Part shown: in pieces, positions 36,160 through 44,625 of the stretch
Layout of the letters: every line of letters starts with the position of its first letter
Position numbering within the stretch: position 1 is the first letter of the stretch
Assembly (NCBI RefSeq): GCF_013093415.1
Contig: NZ_JABFBC010000001.1
Location: 2,108,001-2,172,000 of the forward strand
Direction: 5' to 3'
DNA length: 64,000 bases
From: Halovulum dunhuangense
Lineage (GTDB): Bacteria > Pseudomonadota > Alphaproteobacteria > Rhodobacterales > Rhodobacteraceae
Program-made: the position numbers and the translations under genes
The notes under the pieces: model-generated
The model's database searches: none
Told to the model about the DNA's origin: nothing
Seen by the model: the letters and a program-made list of their open reading frames with translations, nothing else

Positions 36160-37221
36160 TCAGCGCGGGACCGCTGCCACTTCTGGCAGCGCCGCCTCGA
36201 TCCGGTCGAGTGCCGCGTCCATCGCGCCCTCGGCCAGGCTGTCGAGCGCCACATCCACCCCGGGACCGCCGCGGGCGCGCGATTTCGTGTAGCGCGGGTC
36301 GTAGTGTTCGACGACCAGCGCCTCGGCCAGCGCGCCGAACTGCCCCGATGCGGCCAGCGCCTGCCAGTGATCGACCTTCTCGGTGCCCTGGATCGGGCGA
36401 AGTGCCGCGAGCACGGGCATCAGCGCCGCCGGATCCGCGATCAGATCGGCATAGGCCCGCAGAAGATAGGCGACCCGCTCGGGCACCGGGGCCGACAGGC
36501 GGATCCGCGGCGCCGCGCGCATCGCCGACCACAGGCTGGGCGGGATCTGCACCTCGCCGATCTTGCTCGACTCGGCCTCCATCACCACGGGGCGGCCTGG
36601 GTCCATCCCCGCCAGCACCATCGCAAGCCGCCCCTCGAACGCCTTCTGCGAGGGCTGGCCTCCCGGCATCGCGCCGAAGACCGAGCCGCGATGCGCGGCA
36701 AGTCGTTCCAGGTCCACCACCTGGTGGCCGCGGGTCCGAAGCCCCTCGAGGAGTTCGGTCTTGGCGGTGCCGGTATTCCCGTCGAGCAGGATGACCAGGT
36801 GCGGCAGCGCCGCGTCATGCATCGCCTCCGCCACCAGCCGCCGGTAGCTGCGATAGCCCCCCTCCAGCACCGTGACGCGCCAGCCCACCTGCCGCAGGAT
36901 GGTCGCGAACGACCCGGACCGCTGCCCGCCGCGCCAGCAATAGACCAGCGGATGCCAGCCGCCCGACTTGTCGGCCAGCGGCCCCTCCAGGTGGGTGGCG
37001 GCGTTGCGCGCGACCAGCGCCGCGCCGATCTTGCGCGCCTCGAACCGGTCGACGCGGGTGTAGGTGGTGCCGACGCGCGCCCGCTCCTCGTCGTTCAGCA
37101 CCGGAAGGCTGATGGCGCCAGGCAGGTGATCCTCGGCGTATTCCGCGGGCGCGCGCACGTCGATGATGTCGTCGAACGCGTGCGCGGCCAGGTCATCGAG
37201 AGAGGTCAGCGTCAGGATCAT
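36160..37221 (-). CDS. mnmH: tRNA 2-selenouridine synthase MnmH (SelU/YbbB)
   Basis: Converts 2-thiouridine to 2-selenouridine at the wobble position of certain tRNAs using selenophosphate. The protein is 353 residues. A rhodanese domain has active Cys95 in the loop YCWRGGQRSGS. A P-loop domain follows with Walker A GNTGTAKT (148-155). It faces the selD fusion tail to tail. The two form the minimal selenouridine pathway, with SelD making the donor and MnmH using it. Confidence 0.95.
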   Translation of the reverse strand: MILTLTSLDDLAAHAFDDIIDVRAPAEYAEDHLPGAISLPVLNDEERARVGTTYTRVDRFEARKIGAALVARNAATHLEGPLADKSGGWHPLVYCWRGGQRSGSFATILRQVGWRVTVLEGGYRSYRRLVAEAMHDAALPHLVILLDGNTGTAKTELLEGLRTRGHQVVDLERLAAHRGSVFGAMPGGQPSQKAFEGRLAMVLAGMDPGRPVVMEAESSKIGEVQIPPSLWSAMRAAPRIRLSAPVPERVAYLLRAYADLIADPAALMPVLAALRPIQGTEKVDHWQALAASGQFGALAEALVVEHYDPRYTKSRARGGPGVDVALDSLAEGAMDAALDRIEAALPEVAAVPR

Positions 37222-37262
37222 GCGCGCTTCTAGCCTGCCGCCCGACCCGCCTCAAGCCGGCT

Positions 37263-38003
37263 TCAGTTGTTGTAGAGGAAGGCCAGCGTCAGAACGATCC
37301 CCATGACCGAGATCAGCACCTTCAGCGGGAAGGGCGGGATCAGCTTCAGAAGCAGCGCACCGGCATAGCCGCCGACGATGCCGCCCGCCGCAACCAGCAC
37401 CGCCGCACGCCAGTCCACCAGCCCCGACAGGGTCAGCGGCAGGACGGCCGTGGTAGAGGCGACGGTGGCAAGCAGGTTCTTGTGGGCGTTCGCCGCCCTG
37501 ATGTCGGTCATGCCCGACACCAGCAGCGCCGCGACCAGCATGAAACCCACGCCAGCCCCGAAAAAGCCGCCATAAGCGCCGCAGACGAACAGCAGCACCA
37601 GCCCCGGCAACGCGCCCGCCACCGGAAGGCTGCGCACCCAGCGGCCGAGGCGTTCGCCGAACAGGATCGTGCCGACGGCAATGGCCAGGAAGAACGGCAC
37701 CAGCGAGACGAAGACCTGCTCGCCCACGCTGATCAGCGCATAGACGCCCAGAAGCGCCCCCACGATGACCATGGCCATGTGGCCCAAGAGGATCTTGCGG
37801 TCGCGCGGCAGGCTGGCGCGCTGGACCCAGACCGCCGGCATCTGCGCGGGCCAGAGCGCCACGATCGACGTCGCGTTCGCCGCCACCGGCGGAAGGCCAG
37901 CCGCCAGAAGCATCGGGAACACGAACAGCTTCGCGCCGCCCGCGGCGGTGTTCACGGCGCCACCCACGACGCCGGCCAGAAGGAATGTCAGGATTTCTGT
38001 CAT
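37263..38003 (-). CDS. TauE/SafE family sulfite exporter-like permease
   Basis: A 246-residue integral membrane protein with about eight transmembrane segments in two halves. The start LTFLLAGVVGGAVNTAAGG, and in the second half CGAYGGFFGAGVGFMLVAALL, are the paired TauE/SafE (DUF81) motifs. The frame is open to 38243, but the ATG at 38003 matches the family start. The substrate (sulfite, sulfoacetate or another small anion) is not known. It is divergent from the renalase-like gene across 221 bp. Confidence 0.85.
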   Translation of the reverse strand: MTEILTFLLAGVVGGAVNTAAGGAKLFVFPMLLAAGLPPVAANATSIVALWPAQMPAVWVQRASLPRDRKILLGHMAMVIVGALLGVYALISVGEQVFVSLVPFFLAIAVGTILFGERLGRWVRSLPVAGALPGLVLLFVCGAYGGFFGAGVGFMLVAALLVSGMTDIRAANAHKNLLATVASTTAVLPLTLSGLVDWRAAVLVAAGGIVGGYAGALLLKLIPPFPLKVLISVMGIVLTLAFLYNN

Positions 38004-38224
38004 CTCGCCACCGGAGCGGACATTGCCCCGCCCCCGGTCGCCCGAGGGTGTCGCCGCCTGCCCGATCCGTCCTTTCTTGCTCTTGCGGCCCGCTCTCCCC
38101 GGACCGTGGCTGCGGGCTATACGAGGCGCGGGCGGCCTGCAAGGGCACAGCCGTGGAAAGCCGCGCCTGTTGCCACATATGCACCGGCTGCACGAAAGAC
38201 ACGCACGAGCGGAAGGCGGACAGC

Positions 38225-39157
38225 ATGGATCAGGCAGGGCCACGGGTGGCGATCATCGGCGCGGGGATTGCGGGGCTGTCCTGCGCGGCACGGTTGCGCG
38301 CGGCGGGGATCTGGCCGGTCGTGTTCGAGAAAAGCCGCGGCATCGGCGGGCGCACCGCCACGCGCCGGGCCCAGGCGCTGCGCTTCGATCACGGCGCGCA
38401 ATACGTCACCGCCAAGGGGCCGGGCTTCGCCATGTATCTCGGCCGGGCGATCACCGCCGGGCACGCCTCGCGCTGGGGGGCGCCGGCGCTTGGCCGCCAT
38501 GTCGGCCTGCCGGGGATGAGCGGGCTCGCGCAGCCCCTGGCGGACGGGGTGGAGATCCGGTTCGGAACCGAGATCCGGGCCGCCCGGCATGGCCCCGACG
38601 GCTGGACCCTGTCCACGGACGACGGGCCGCTCGCGGATCGCTTCGACCGGCTTGTCTGCACCTGCCCCGCACCGCAGGCGCTGCGCCTGTTCCCCGACCT
38701 GGGCGGGGCGCTGGCGCATGTGGAAATGGCGCCCTGCTGGGCGCTGATGCTGGCGCTCGACACCCCGATGCCCCATCTGCCCGATGCGGAGAAGCTGTCC
38801 GAGGGCCCGCTGTCCTTCGTAGCGCGCAACGCGTCCAAGCCCGCGCGGGATCCAGGGCCCGAGACCTGGGTGATCCATGCCAGCCCCGACTGGAGCCGGG
38901 CGCATCTTGAGCTGGAGAAGGAGACGGTGCGCGACCTGCTGGCCCAGGCCTTCGCCGCCCATGCGGGGCAGGCCCCGGCAATCGCCCATGCCACGGCGCA
39001 TCGCTGGCGTTTCGCGATGGTCACGCGGCCCCTGGGACAGCCATTCCTTTCGGCGCGGGACGGCCACCTGCTGCTGGGCGGCGACTGGGCGCTGGGGCCC
39101 CGGGTCGAGGCCGCCTTCGACAGCGGCCACGCCATGGCCAAGGCGCTGATCGGCTGA
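38225..39157 (+). CDS. renalase-like FAD-dependent amine oxidase-fold oxidoreductase
   Basis: A 310-residue flavoprotein. N-terminal FAD motif VAIIGAGIAGLSCAARL, then FEKSRGIGGRTATRR (GGR motif) and FDHGAQYVTA, match the renalase/amine-oxidase family. The C-terminal LLLGGDWALGPRVEAAFDSG binds the FAD ribityl. Bacterial renalases oxidise aberrant dihydro forms of NAD(P)H; this is the most likely but unproven role. The ATG at 38225 is chosen from the family start. It faces the ketopantoate-reductase-like gene, with a strong terminator between. Confidence 0.82.
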   Translation: MDQAGPRVAIIGAGIAGLSCAARLRAAGIWPVVFEKSRGIGGRTATRRAQALRFDHGAQYVTAKGPGFAMYLGRAITAGHASRWGAPALGRHVGLPGMSGLAQPLADGVEIRFGTEIRAARHGPDGWTLSTDDGPLADRFDRLVCTCPAPQALRLFPDLGGALAHVEMAPCWALMLALDTPMPHLPDAEKLSEGPLSFVARNASKPARDPGPETWVIHASPDWSRAHLELEKETVRDLLAQAFAAHAGQAPAIAHATAHRWRFAMVTRPLGQPFLSARDGHLLLGGDWALGPRVEAAFDSGHAMAKALIG

Positions 39158-39162
39158 AGGAA

Positions 39163-39187
39163 CCGGCCCCGCGCGCTGCGGGGCCGG
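39163..39187. terminator. bidirectional hairpin between the renalase-like and ketopantoate-reductase-like genes
   Basis: CCGGCCCCGC (39163-39172) and GCGGGGCCGG (39178-39187) form a perfect 10-bp GC stem with a 5-base loop, 6 bases past the upstream stop codon and 9 before the convergent one. Confidence 0.7.
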
Positions 39188-39195
39188 CAATGTCG

Positions 39196-40176
39196 TCAGC
39201 CGTCGTAGCAGCCCGCGACCCGCGCGCGGGCGCTGACCAGCGCCAGCACCGTGTCGATGGTGGGCGTCGGGACATCGACGATCCGGCCGAGTTCCGCCAC
39301 CGCCGTCACCAGCGCGTCGATCTCCATCGGGCGGCCCCGTTCCAGATCCTGCAACATCGAGGTCTTGTGCGCGCCGACCGCCGCGGCCCCGTCGATGCGC
39401 TTGTCCACGTCGATGGCAAAGCGCGCGCCCAGCCGTTCGGCGAGCGTCTGCGCCTCGACCATCATGGCACGCGCGACCGCCCGCAGGTCCGGCCGGGTGG
39501 CCAGCACGTCCAGCGTCTCGCCGGTGAGCGCGCTCATCGGGTTGAAGGCCAGGTTGCCCCAGAGCTTGATCCAGATCTCGTCGCGGATGCGCGGGCGGAT
39601 CGGCGCCTTGAAGCCCGCCGCCCGCAATGCCTCGGACAGCGCCGCCGCACGTTCGGATTTCGAGCCGTCCGGCTCTCCCAGCGTGAAGCGGTCGCCGTCG
39701 ATCAGGCGCACGACGCCCGGCTCGTCCACCTCGGCGGCCGGGTAGACCACGCAGCCAAGCGCCTTTTCCGGCGGAAGCCCCCGGCTGACCACGCCGCCGG
39801 GATCGACCGCCTCGACCCGGCGCCCGGCCCATTCCCCCTCGAGCCCGTGGAAATACCAGTAGGGCACGCCGTTCATGCCCGTCACGATGGTGGTGTCGGG
39901 CCCGATCAGCGGCGCGATCCTGTCCACCACCGGCGGGACCGAATGGGCCTTGAGCGTGATGATGACGTAATCCTGCGGACCCAGATCGGCGGCGTTGTCG
40001 GACGCCTTGATCCGCGCCACCTCTTCCTGCCCGTCGGCCAGCAGCTTCAGGCCGTTCTCGCGGATGGCGGCCAGATGCGGGCCGCGCGCCACCACCGACA
40101 CGTCATGCCCGGTATTGGCCAGCCTCACCGCCATGTAACCGCCGATGGCGCCGGCCCCGAAAACACAGATCCTCAT
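39196..40176 (-). CDS. 2-dehydropantoate 2-reductase-family protein
   Basis: A 326-residue ApbA/PanE-family oxidoreductase. The N-terminal NAD(P) motif is ICVFGAGAIGGYMAVRL. The catalytic Lys/Asn/Glu region is in WIKLWGNLAFNPMSALTG, and DVDKRIDGAAAVGAHKTSMLQDLERGRPMEID contains the SMLQD motif. Many paralogues act on other 2-oxo acids. Being third in an operon with a GntR regulator and an acyl-CoA synthetase, a catabolic role is more likely than pantothenate synthesis. It overlaps the synthetase stop by 4 bases. Confidence 0.85.
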   Translation of the reverse strand: MRICVFGAGAIGGYMAVRLANTGHDVSVVARGPHLAAIRENGLKLLADGQEEVARIKASDNAADLGPQDYVIITLKAHSVPPVVDRIAPLIGPDTTIVTGMNGVPYWYFHGLEGEWAGRRVEAVDPGGVVSRGLPPEKALGCVVYPAAEVDEPGVVRLIDGDRFTLGEPDGSKSERAAALSEALRAAGFKAPIRPRIRDEIWIKLWGNLAFNPMSALTGETLDVLATRPDLRAVARAMMVEAQTLAERLGARFAIDVDKRIDGAAAVGAHKTSMLQDLERGRPMEIDALVTAVAELGRIVDVPTPTIDTVLALVSARARVAGCYDG

Positions 40177-41696
40177 GCCGTCAGCCCCAGTTTCTCGGCC
40201 AGGCCGATGCGTTGCAACTTGCCGGTGGCCCCTTTCGGAATTTCGTCGAGGATCAGCACCTTGCGCGGCACCTTGAACGCGGCAAGCGAACGGCCGGCGA
40301 AGTCGCGGATCTCGCGCTCGTCCGCCGACATGCCCTCGCGCAGCACGATCGCGGCGGCCACCTCCTCGCCCAGCTTGTCATGCGGCATGGCAAAGGTGAC
40401 GACCTGCGCCACGGCCGGATGCTCCATCAGCACGTCATCCACCTCGCGCGGGGAGACCTTTTCGCCGCCGCGGTTGATGATCTCCTTCAGCCGCCCGCGG
40501 ATCGACAGGTAGCCGTCCGCGTCCAGCTCGCCCTGGTCGCCGGTGCGGAACCAGCCATCGGTCCAGTTCTCGGCATTGGCCTTGGGGTTGTTCTGGTAGC
40601 CAGGCGTCACGTTCTCGCCGCGAATGACGATCTCGCCCACATGGCCCCGCGGCAGGATGCTGCCATCCTCGCCCATGATGCCGACCTCGGGGCCCGCGGC
40701 CACGCCCACGGTGCCGGGCTTGCGCTGGCCGGGGGGCAGCAGGTTCGACGCCATCTGGTGCGCGGCCTCGGTCATGCCGTAAGCCTCGATCACCGGGCAG
40801 CGGAAGGTTTCCTCCAGCGCGGTGAAGACCGGCACCGGCAACGAGGCCGAGGACGAGCGCACGAAGCGCAGGTTTGCCGCCCTGACCGCCTCTTCGTTGC
40901 GCGGGGCGCGCGACAGGATCGCCTGGTGCATGGTCGGCACGGCGGTGTACCAGCTGGGCCGCACCTCCGTAAGCCAGCCGAAGAACTTCAGCGCGTCGAA
41001 GCCGGGCGTGCAGGTGATCGCAGCCCCTGCATGGACCGAGGACAGCACCGCCGCGATCAGCCCGTGGATGTGGAAAAGCGGCATCACGTTCAGGCAGCGG
41101 TCGGCGGGCGTCAGCGCCAGCGTCGCGGCGATGTTGCGGGCCGAGGCGCAGATATTGGCGCTGGTCAGCGGCACGATCTTGGGCCGCGAGGTGGTGCCCG
41201 ACGTGTGCAGCACCAGCGCCACGTCCCCCTCGGCGTTGCCCTGCGCGTCCGCCTCGGGAAGTGCGTCGCCGCCCGGATCGGCCAGGGTGAAATCGCCGGC
41301 CGCGGCACCTGCGACCACCTCGACCATGCGCACGCCAAGCGCCTCGGCCGCGGCTCGGGCGGGCGTGTCCACGCCGCGCATGACGATCAGGAGCTTCGCG
41401 TCCAGATCCTCCATGTAAAAGCGGAACTCGTCCTGCGTGTAGGCGGGGTTCAGCGGGGCGGCCGTCGCCTGGGTCGCCACGGCCATGAAGCAGGATGCCA
41501 TCTCGGGCCCGTTCGGCAGCACGATAGCCACAGCCTTGCCCGGGCCCACGCCCGCGCCCGCAAGCTGGCGCGCTGTCCGGTCGGCCAGCGCGGCAAGCCC
41601 CGCATAATCGAGATCGCTGCGGCCGGGCGCGCCGAGCACGGGGCCGGCATGCCGCGCCAGAAGCGCGCGCACCGTCCTTGGGGCATCTGTGGTCAT
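40173..41696 (-). CDS. AMP-dependent acyl-CoA synthetase/ligase (oxalate-CoA ligase-like)
   Basis: A 507-residue ANL-family enzyme that activates a carboxylate to acyl-adenylate and then acyl-CoA. The P-loop-like LHTSGTTSRPKIVPLT, EAYGMTEAAHQM, WFRTGDQGELDADGYL and the C-terminal catalytic Lys in PKGATGKLQR are all present. VRPSWYTAVPTMHQAIL resembles the Pcs60/oxalyl-CoA synthetase branch, recalled not computed. The ATG at 41696 overlaps the GntR gene end by 4 bases, so the GntR probably controls it directly. Confidence 0.87.
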   Translation of the reverse strand: MTTDAPRTVRALLARHAGPVLGAPGRSDLDYAGLAALADRTARQLAGAGVGPGKAVAIVLPNGPEMASCFMAVATQATAAPLNPAYTQDEFRFYMEDLDAKLLIVMRGVDTPARAAAEALGVRMVEVVAGAAAGDFTLADPGGDALPEADAQGNAEGDVALVLHTSGTTSRPKIVPLTSANICASARNIAATLALTPADRCLNVMPLFHIHGLIAAVLSSVHAGAAITCTPGFDALKFFGWLTEVRPSWYTAVPTMHQAILSRAPRNEEAVRAANLRFVRSSSASLPVPVFTALEETFRCPVIEAYGMTEAAHQMASNLLPPGQRKPGTVGVAAGPEVGIMGEDGSILPRGHVGEIVIRGENVTPGYQNNPKANAENWTDGWFRTGDQGELDADGYLSIRGRLKEIINRGGEKVSPREVDDVLMEHPAVAQVVTFAMPHDKLGEEVAAAIVLREGMSADEREIRDFAGRSLAAFKVPRKVLILDEIPKGATGKLQRIGLAEKLGLTA

Positions 41697-42412
41697 GGGA
41701 TCCTCCGCTGTTGTGTTGTTGGTATCGTCGAGAACTCGAATATGGCCGCATCGCCGGTCATCGCCGACTGGACCGCCGCCAGATGCGCCCGCATCGCGGC
41801 CGCGGCCCCCGGCGCGTCGCGGCGCGCGATGGCATCGACCAGGGCGCGGTGCTGGTCGGTATAGGCGCGCTGCCGCTCGGGGTTCAGCGTGCTCGAACGC
41901 AGCGCGCCCCATTCGCCCTGCCGGCGGATCACGTTCGTCGTTTCCAGCACGCCGGTCAGCAGCGGGTTGCGGCTTGCCTGCGCCAGGCGCGCGTGGAACC
42001 GGCTGTCCAGATCCTCCCACGCCTCCCAGTCGCGGGCGGCGGCGCCCTCCTCGATCAGGGCGCGCAGCCGGGCGATGTCCTGAACCGTGCCGCGAAGTGC
42101 CACCAGCGCGGCGATGGCGGGTTCGATCATCAGGCGCAGTTCCAGGACATCGGCGGGCCCGGGCGGCGGGGTCAGGCGCAGGGTCGCCACCACCTCGCTT
42201 TCGGGCGGGACGGCTACGAAGGTGCCCTGCCCCACATGGCGGCGGATGCGGCCCTGCCGCTCAAGCTCGGCCAACGCCTTGCGCAGCGAACTGCGGCCCA
42301 CGCCCAGCCGGGCCGCCAGCGTCCGCTCGGGCGGCAGGCGTTCGCCCGGCGCCCAGTCGCCCCGGTCGAGCGCCATTTCGAGAATCGCAAGGGTGTTGTC
42401 CACGATGGTCAT
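41693..42412 (-). CDS. GntR-family regulator, FadR/FCD subfamily
   Basis: A 239-residue regulator. A winged HTH sits at about residues 10-68 (GERLPPERTLAARLGVGRSSLRKAL, then GQGTFVAVP). A C-terminal all-helical FCD ligand domain has metal-type residues (DLDSRFHARLAQASRNP and QHRALVDAIARRD). It heads the operon with the acyl-CoA synthetase and reductase. Repeated palindromic elements lie upstream at 42444-42457 and 42508-42533, likely its own operator; ligand probably the synthetase substrate or product (inference). Confidence 0.88.
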   Translation of the reverse strand: MTIVDNTLAILEMALDRGDWAPGERLPPERTLAARLGVGRSSLRKALAELERQGRIRRHVGQGTFVAVPPESEVVATLRLTPPPGPADVLELRLMIEPAIAALVALRGTVQDIARLRALIEEGAAARDWEAWEDLDSRFHARLAQASRNPLLTGVLETTNVIRRQGEWGALRSSTLNPERQRAYTDQHRALVDAIARRDAPGAAAAMRAHLAAVQSAMTGDAAIFEFSTIPTTQQRRIP

Positions 42413-42443
42413 GGCGGGGCCATATAGCCCAATCGGAAACCAT

Positions 42444-42457
42444 GCAAACCAATTTGC
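42444..42457. promoter_or_regulatory. proximal operator-like inverted repeat upstream of gntR
   Basis: GCAAACCAATTTGC: 5-base arms GCAAA/TTTGC with a CCAA spacer. It shares GCA(A/T)ACCAAT with the larger palindrome at 42508-42533 and is 32 bp upstream of the gntR start, in a promoter position. Confidence 0.5.
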
Positions 42458-42507
42458 GGCTTTGGCGCTTCACGGCGGCATTTTCCCAAGGATTCAGGCA
42501 CAGATAC

Positions 42508-42533
42508 GCATACCAATGCATGCATTGGTATGC
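42508..42533. promoter_or_regulatory. 26-bp perfect palindrome upstream of gntR, likely operator
   Basis: The 26 bases are perfectly self-complementary around the centre 42520/42521. Each half carries GCATACCAATGC. Half-sites with TTGGTAT resemble FadR/FCD operators. It lies 96 bp upstream of gntR and 49 bp from the neighbouring small-protein gene's stop. It lacks a T-tract and is AT-rich in the stem, so it is not a terminator. Confidence 0.6.
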
Positions 42534-42581
42534 CAAAAGGTACGGAACCGAAGGGAAATGGCCAGCCGGGGGCCTGCGGCG

Positions 42582-42776
42582 TCAGCCCTTGTCGTCGGGC
42601 CGCCAGGCGATCAGCAGCGACCAGGCGGCGAAAAGGCCCGCGGCAAGGAACAGCGCCCCCCAGGCGTTTGCCCCGCGCGAGAATTCTACCGCGGCCCAGC
42701 CAAGGCAGACCGCGACGATCACCACCCGCCGCCAGAGCGGCCGGTAGAACGGATTGCCGGGGTCCAGGAATTTCAT
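42582..42776 (-). CDS. small membrane protein, DUF3329-like
   Basis: A 64-residue protein with a short N-terminal segment (MKFLDPGNPFYRPLWRR) and two hydrophobic helices (about 18-34 and 38-57), ending in a charged tail. The N-terminal FLDPxNPFxxPLWRR pattern is, from memory, common in small Rhodobacterales membrane proteins annotated DUF3329. The function is unknown. It lies 81 bp downstream of the LysM gene on the same strand, but a terminator with a T-rich tail separates them. Confidence 0.65.
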   Translation of the reverse strand: MKFLDPGNPFYRPLWRRVVIVAVCLGWAAVEFSRGANAWGALFLAAGLFAAWSLLIAWRPDDKG

Positions 42777-42802
42777 CGCGGGAACGATCGTTGGCCTTGC
42801 GG

Positions 42803-42837
42803 GAAAAGCAAAGGCCCCCGCCGGAAAGGCGAGGGCC
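42803..42837 (-). terminator. intrinsic terminator after the LysM protein gene
   Basis: GGCCCCCGCC (42813-42822) pairs with GGCGAGGGCC (42828-42837) with one mismatch and a 5-base loop. In the leftward direction it is followed by TTTGCTTTT, a good T-tract. It is 20 bases past the LysM gene stop. Confidence 0.8.
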
Positions 42838-42857
42838 CTGATCTCAGCGCGCCCGGG

Positions 42858-43724
42858 TCACTCGGGAACCACGAGCACCAGCCCGATGCGCAGCGTGTCC
42901 GGGTCGCGAAGCACGTCGCGGTTCGCGTCATAGATCCGGCGATAAAGCAGCGCGTCGCCGTAAAGCGCGCTGGCGATGCGACCCAGCGTGTCGCCCGGCG
43001 CGATGGTGATGGTGCGGTTCGCGCCATTGCCGGACAGCCGGGCGAGCATCGCCGCGGTTTCCGGATCCAGCGGCACTTCAGGCTCTGCCGCGACCTCGAC
43101 CTCGACCTCGGCCACCGGCGGCGCCGAGGCGCTTTCGACGGCCTGCACCTCTTCCTGCTCTTCGCGCTGAAGGCGGGCCAGGCGCTCTTCCCGGGTCTCG
43201 GCCCCGGCCGCGCTGATGGCGGCAAGGTAATCGACCTGCTGCGCGGGCGCCTCGCGGCGGGTGCCGTAGTTGGCCACGATCCCGGCGCCGTCCAGGCCCC
43301 CGGAGGCCGCCAGCAGCGGCGTCGGCGGCAGGCCCTCGTAGCGCTCGTTGTAGGCGAGCGTCAGCACCTCGCCGGCCTGCTCGTTGCTCAGGCCGCCGGC
43401 TTCCGCCGCCTCGACGAAGCGCGCGACATTCTCGCGCAGGCGCACCAGCGTCTGCTCGTCGGTGGCGGCGCCGGTTTCAGCGGCGGCGCGGTCATCCTCG
43501 GCCAGTTCGGAGAGGGATTTCAGCACCCGGTCCGCATAGAAGCCGATCCGGCGACGGGCGCTTTCGTCCGTCACCGTCTCGAGTTGCGCGACCTCGACAC
43601 CGGGGCCGGCTGCGATCCGCAGCGGCGCCGGGTCGGCCACGGCCAGCGCGGCCGCGGTGTGGGCCAGGCCCAGGGCGGTGACCGCGGCCAGCGGCGCGAT
43701 GAAATGGCAGCTGCGGATCCTCAT
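42858..43724 (-). CDS. exported LysM peptidoglycan-binding protein
   Basis: A 288-residue protein. A signal peptide (residues 1-30, ending near ALAVA) is followed by a helical region of about 150 residues and an acidic Glu/Ala/Val-rich linker (QREEQEEVQ, then VAEVEVEVAAEPEV). A C-terminal LysM domain is at about 240-286 (ITIAPGDTLGRIASALYGD). It probably binds peptidoglycan in the periplasm. It starts 3 bp after the end of the exported rhodanese gene, so the two are co-translated. Confidence 0.8.
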   Translation of the reverse strand: MRIRSCHFIAPLAAVTALGLAHTAAALAVADPAPLRIAAGPGVEVAQLETVTDESARRRIGFYADRVLKSLSELAEDDRAAAETGAATDEQTLVRLRENVARFVEAAEAGGLSNEQAGEVLTLAYNERYEGLPPTPLLAASGGLDGAGIVANYGTRREAPAQQVDYLAAISAAGAETREERLARLQREEQEEVQAVESASAPPVAEVEVEVAAEPEVPLDPETAAMLARLSGNGANRTITIAPGDTLGRIASALYGDALLYRRIYDANRDVLRDPDTLRIGLVLVVPE

Positions 43725-43727
43725 GGC

Positions 43728-44399
43728 TCAGCCCTCCGTGCCTTCGTTGGGGATCTCGACGGTCAGGCCAAGCATCAGCCAGGACTGCATGCCGCCGCGG
43801 TAGTATTTCAGCTTCTCGGCCGGGTAGCCCGCCGCGATCAGGTTCTCGATCGCCTGCGGGGACTGGTCGCACCACGGACCGTTGCAGAACAGCGCCAGGT
43901 GCTTCGCATCGTCGAAGTTCCAGCCCGTGCCGCTGCCGGTGCGCACACCGCCCAGAAGTTGCAGGATACCGTCGCGGAACGGGTTGTCGGCACCCGACTG
44001 GAACAGCGTGAAGGGCAGGTTGACCGAGCCCGGAATCGTGCCCGCGGCGTACCAGTCCGACAGCCGCGCATCGACCAGATAGCCGGTGCCGGGTTCGACA
44101 TGGTCGCGGATGAAGTCGAGCAGCTCCAGCTCGCCATAGGTCTCGACGCCCGGCGCCGCGGACATCGGATGGATGCAGAACGGCGGGCAGGCGCGCGAGG
44201 TCTTGGCGAAGCTCGGATCCACGACCGCGTTCTGGTCCTGGTTGCGCTCGATCACCATGAAACGCTTGCCGTTGTCGAATTCGAAATACGGCATGTCCTG
44301 CGTGATGTTGACATCCTGCGCCGCGGCGACCGTGGCGACAGAGGCGAAAATGGTCGATACACAGACCGTACGCGCCAGACTTACAAATGAATTGAACAT
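43728..44399 (-). CDS. exported rhodanese-domain protein
   Basis: A 223-residue periplasmic protein. A signal peptide ends near AAQD (MFNSFVSLARTVCVSTIFAS). A rhodanese fold occupies about residues 80-215, with active-site loop FCNGPWCDQS (first Cys as nucleophile) and the second conserved segment YYRGGMQSWLMLGL. An extra Cys pair CPPFC lies before the domain. The loop departs from the usual CxxGxR and contains a second Cys, which hints at thiol redox rather than sulfur transfer. The ATG at 44399 is chosen because the signal peptide starts there. Confidence 0.78.
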   Translation of the reverse strand: MFNSFVSLARTVCVSTIFASVATVAAAQDVNITQDMPYFEFDNGKRFMVIERNQDQNAVVDPSFAKTSRACPPFCIHPMSAAPGVETYGELELLDFIRDHVEPGTGYLVDARLSDWYAAGTIPGSVNLPFTLFQSGADNPFRDGILQLLGGVRTGSGTGWNFDDAKHLALFCNGPWCDQSPQAIENLIAAGYPAEKLKYYRGGMQSWLMLGLTVEIPNEGTEG

Positions 44400-44625
44400 G
44401 ACGGCACCCTTCGTCGGTTGGTATTCCGTTGCGCCCCGAACGGACGCATCCTTTCGGATGTTCCGCCACGAGATGGACGACAATGCGGCGAACAGGATCA
44501 GACCTGCCGCAACAAGAAGTAGGCGGAATATGAAGAGATTCCAAAGATTAACTCATGTGAGGGCAAAGAGTCGAAACAGGCTGTCGCGGCTGCGCCACAT
44601 TCCCGCCACGGTTGCACGGCTGCCG

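Noticed and set aside
39196-40176. Assignment as the pantothenate enzyme PanE
   Set aside because: The family is broad and the operon (GntR, acyl-CoA synthetase) points to catabolism, so only the family name is given.
42508-42533. 26-bp palindrome considered as an intrinsic terminator
   Set aside because: It has an AT-rich stem, no T-tract, and sits upstream of a gene start, which fits an operator better.
44400-44625. Gap between the rhodanese and livF genes searched for a gene, tRNA or riboswitch
   Set aside because: No coherent reading frame or RNA fold was seen; it probably holds only the rhodanese promoter.
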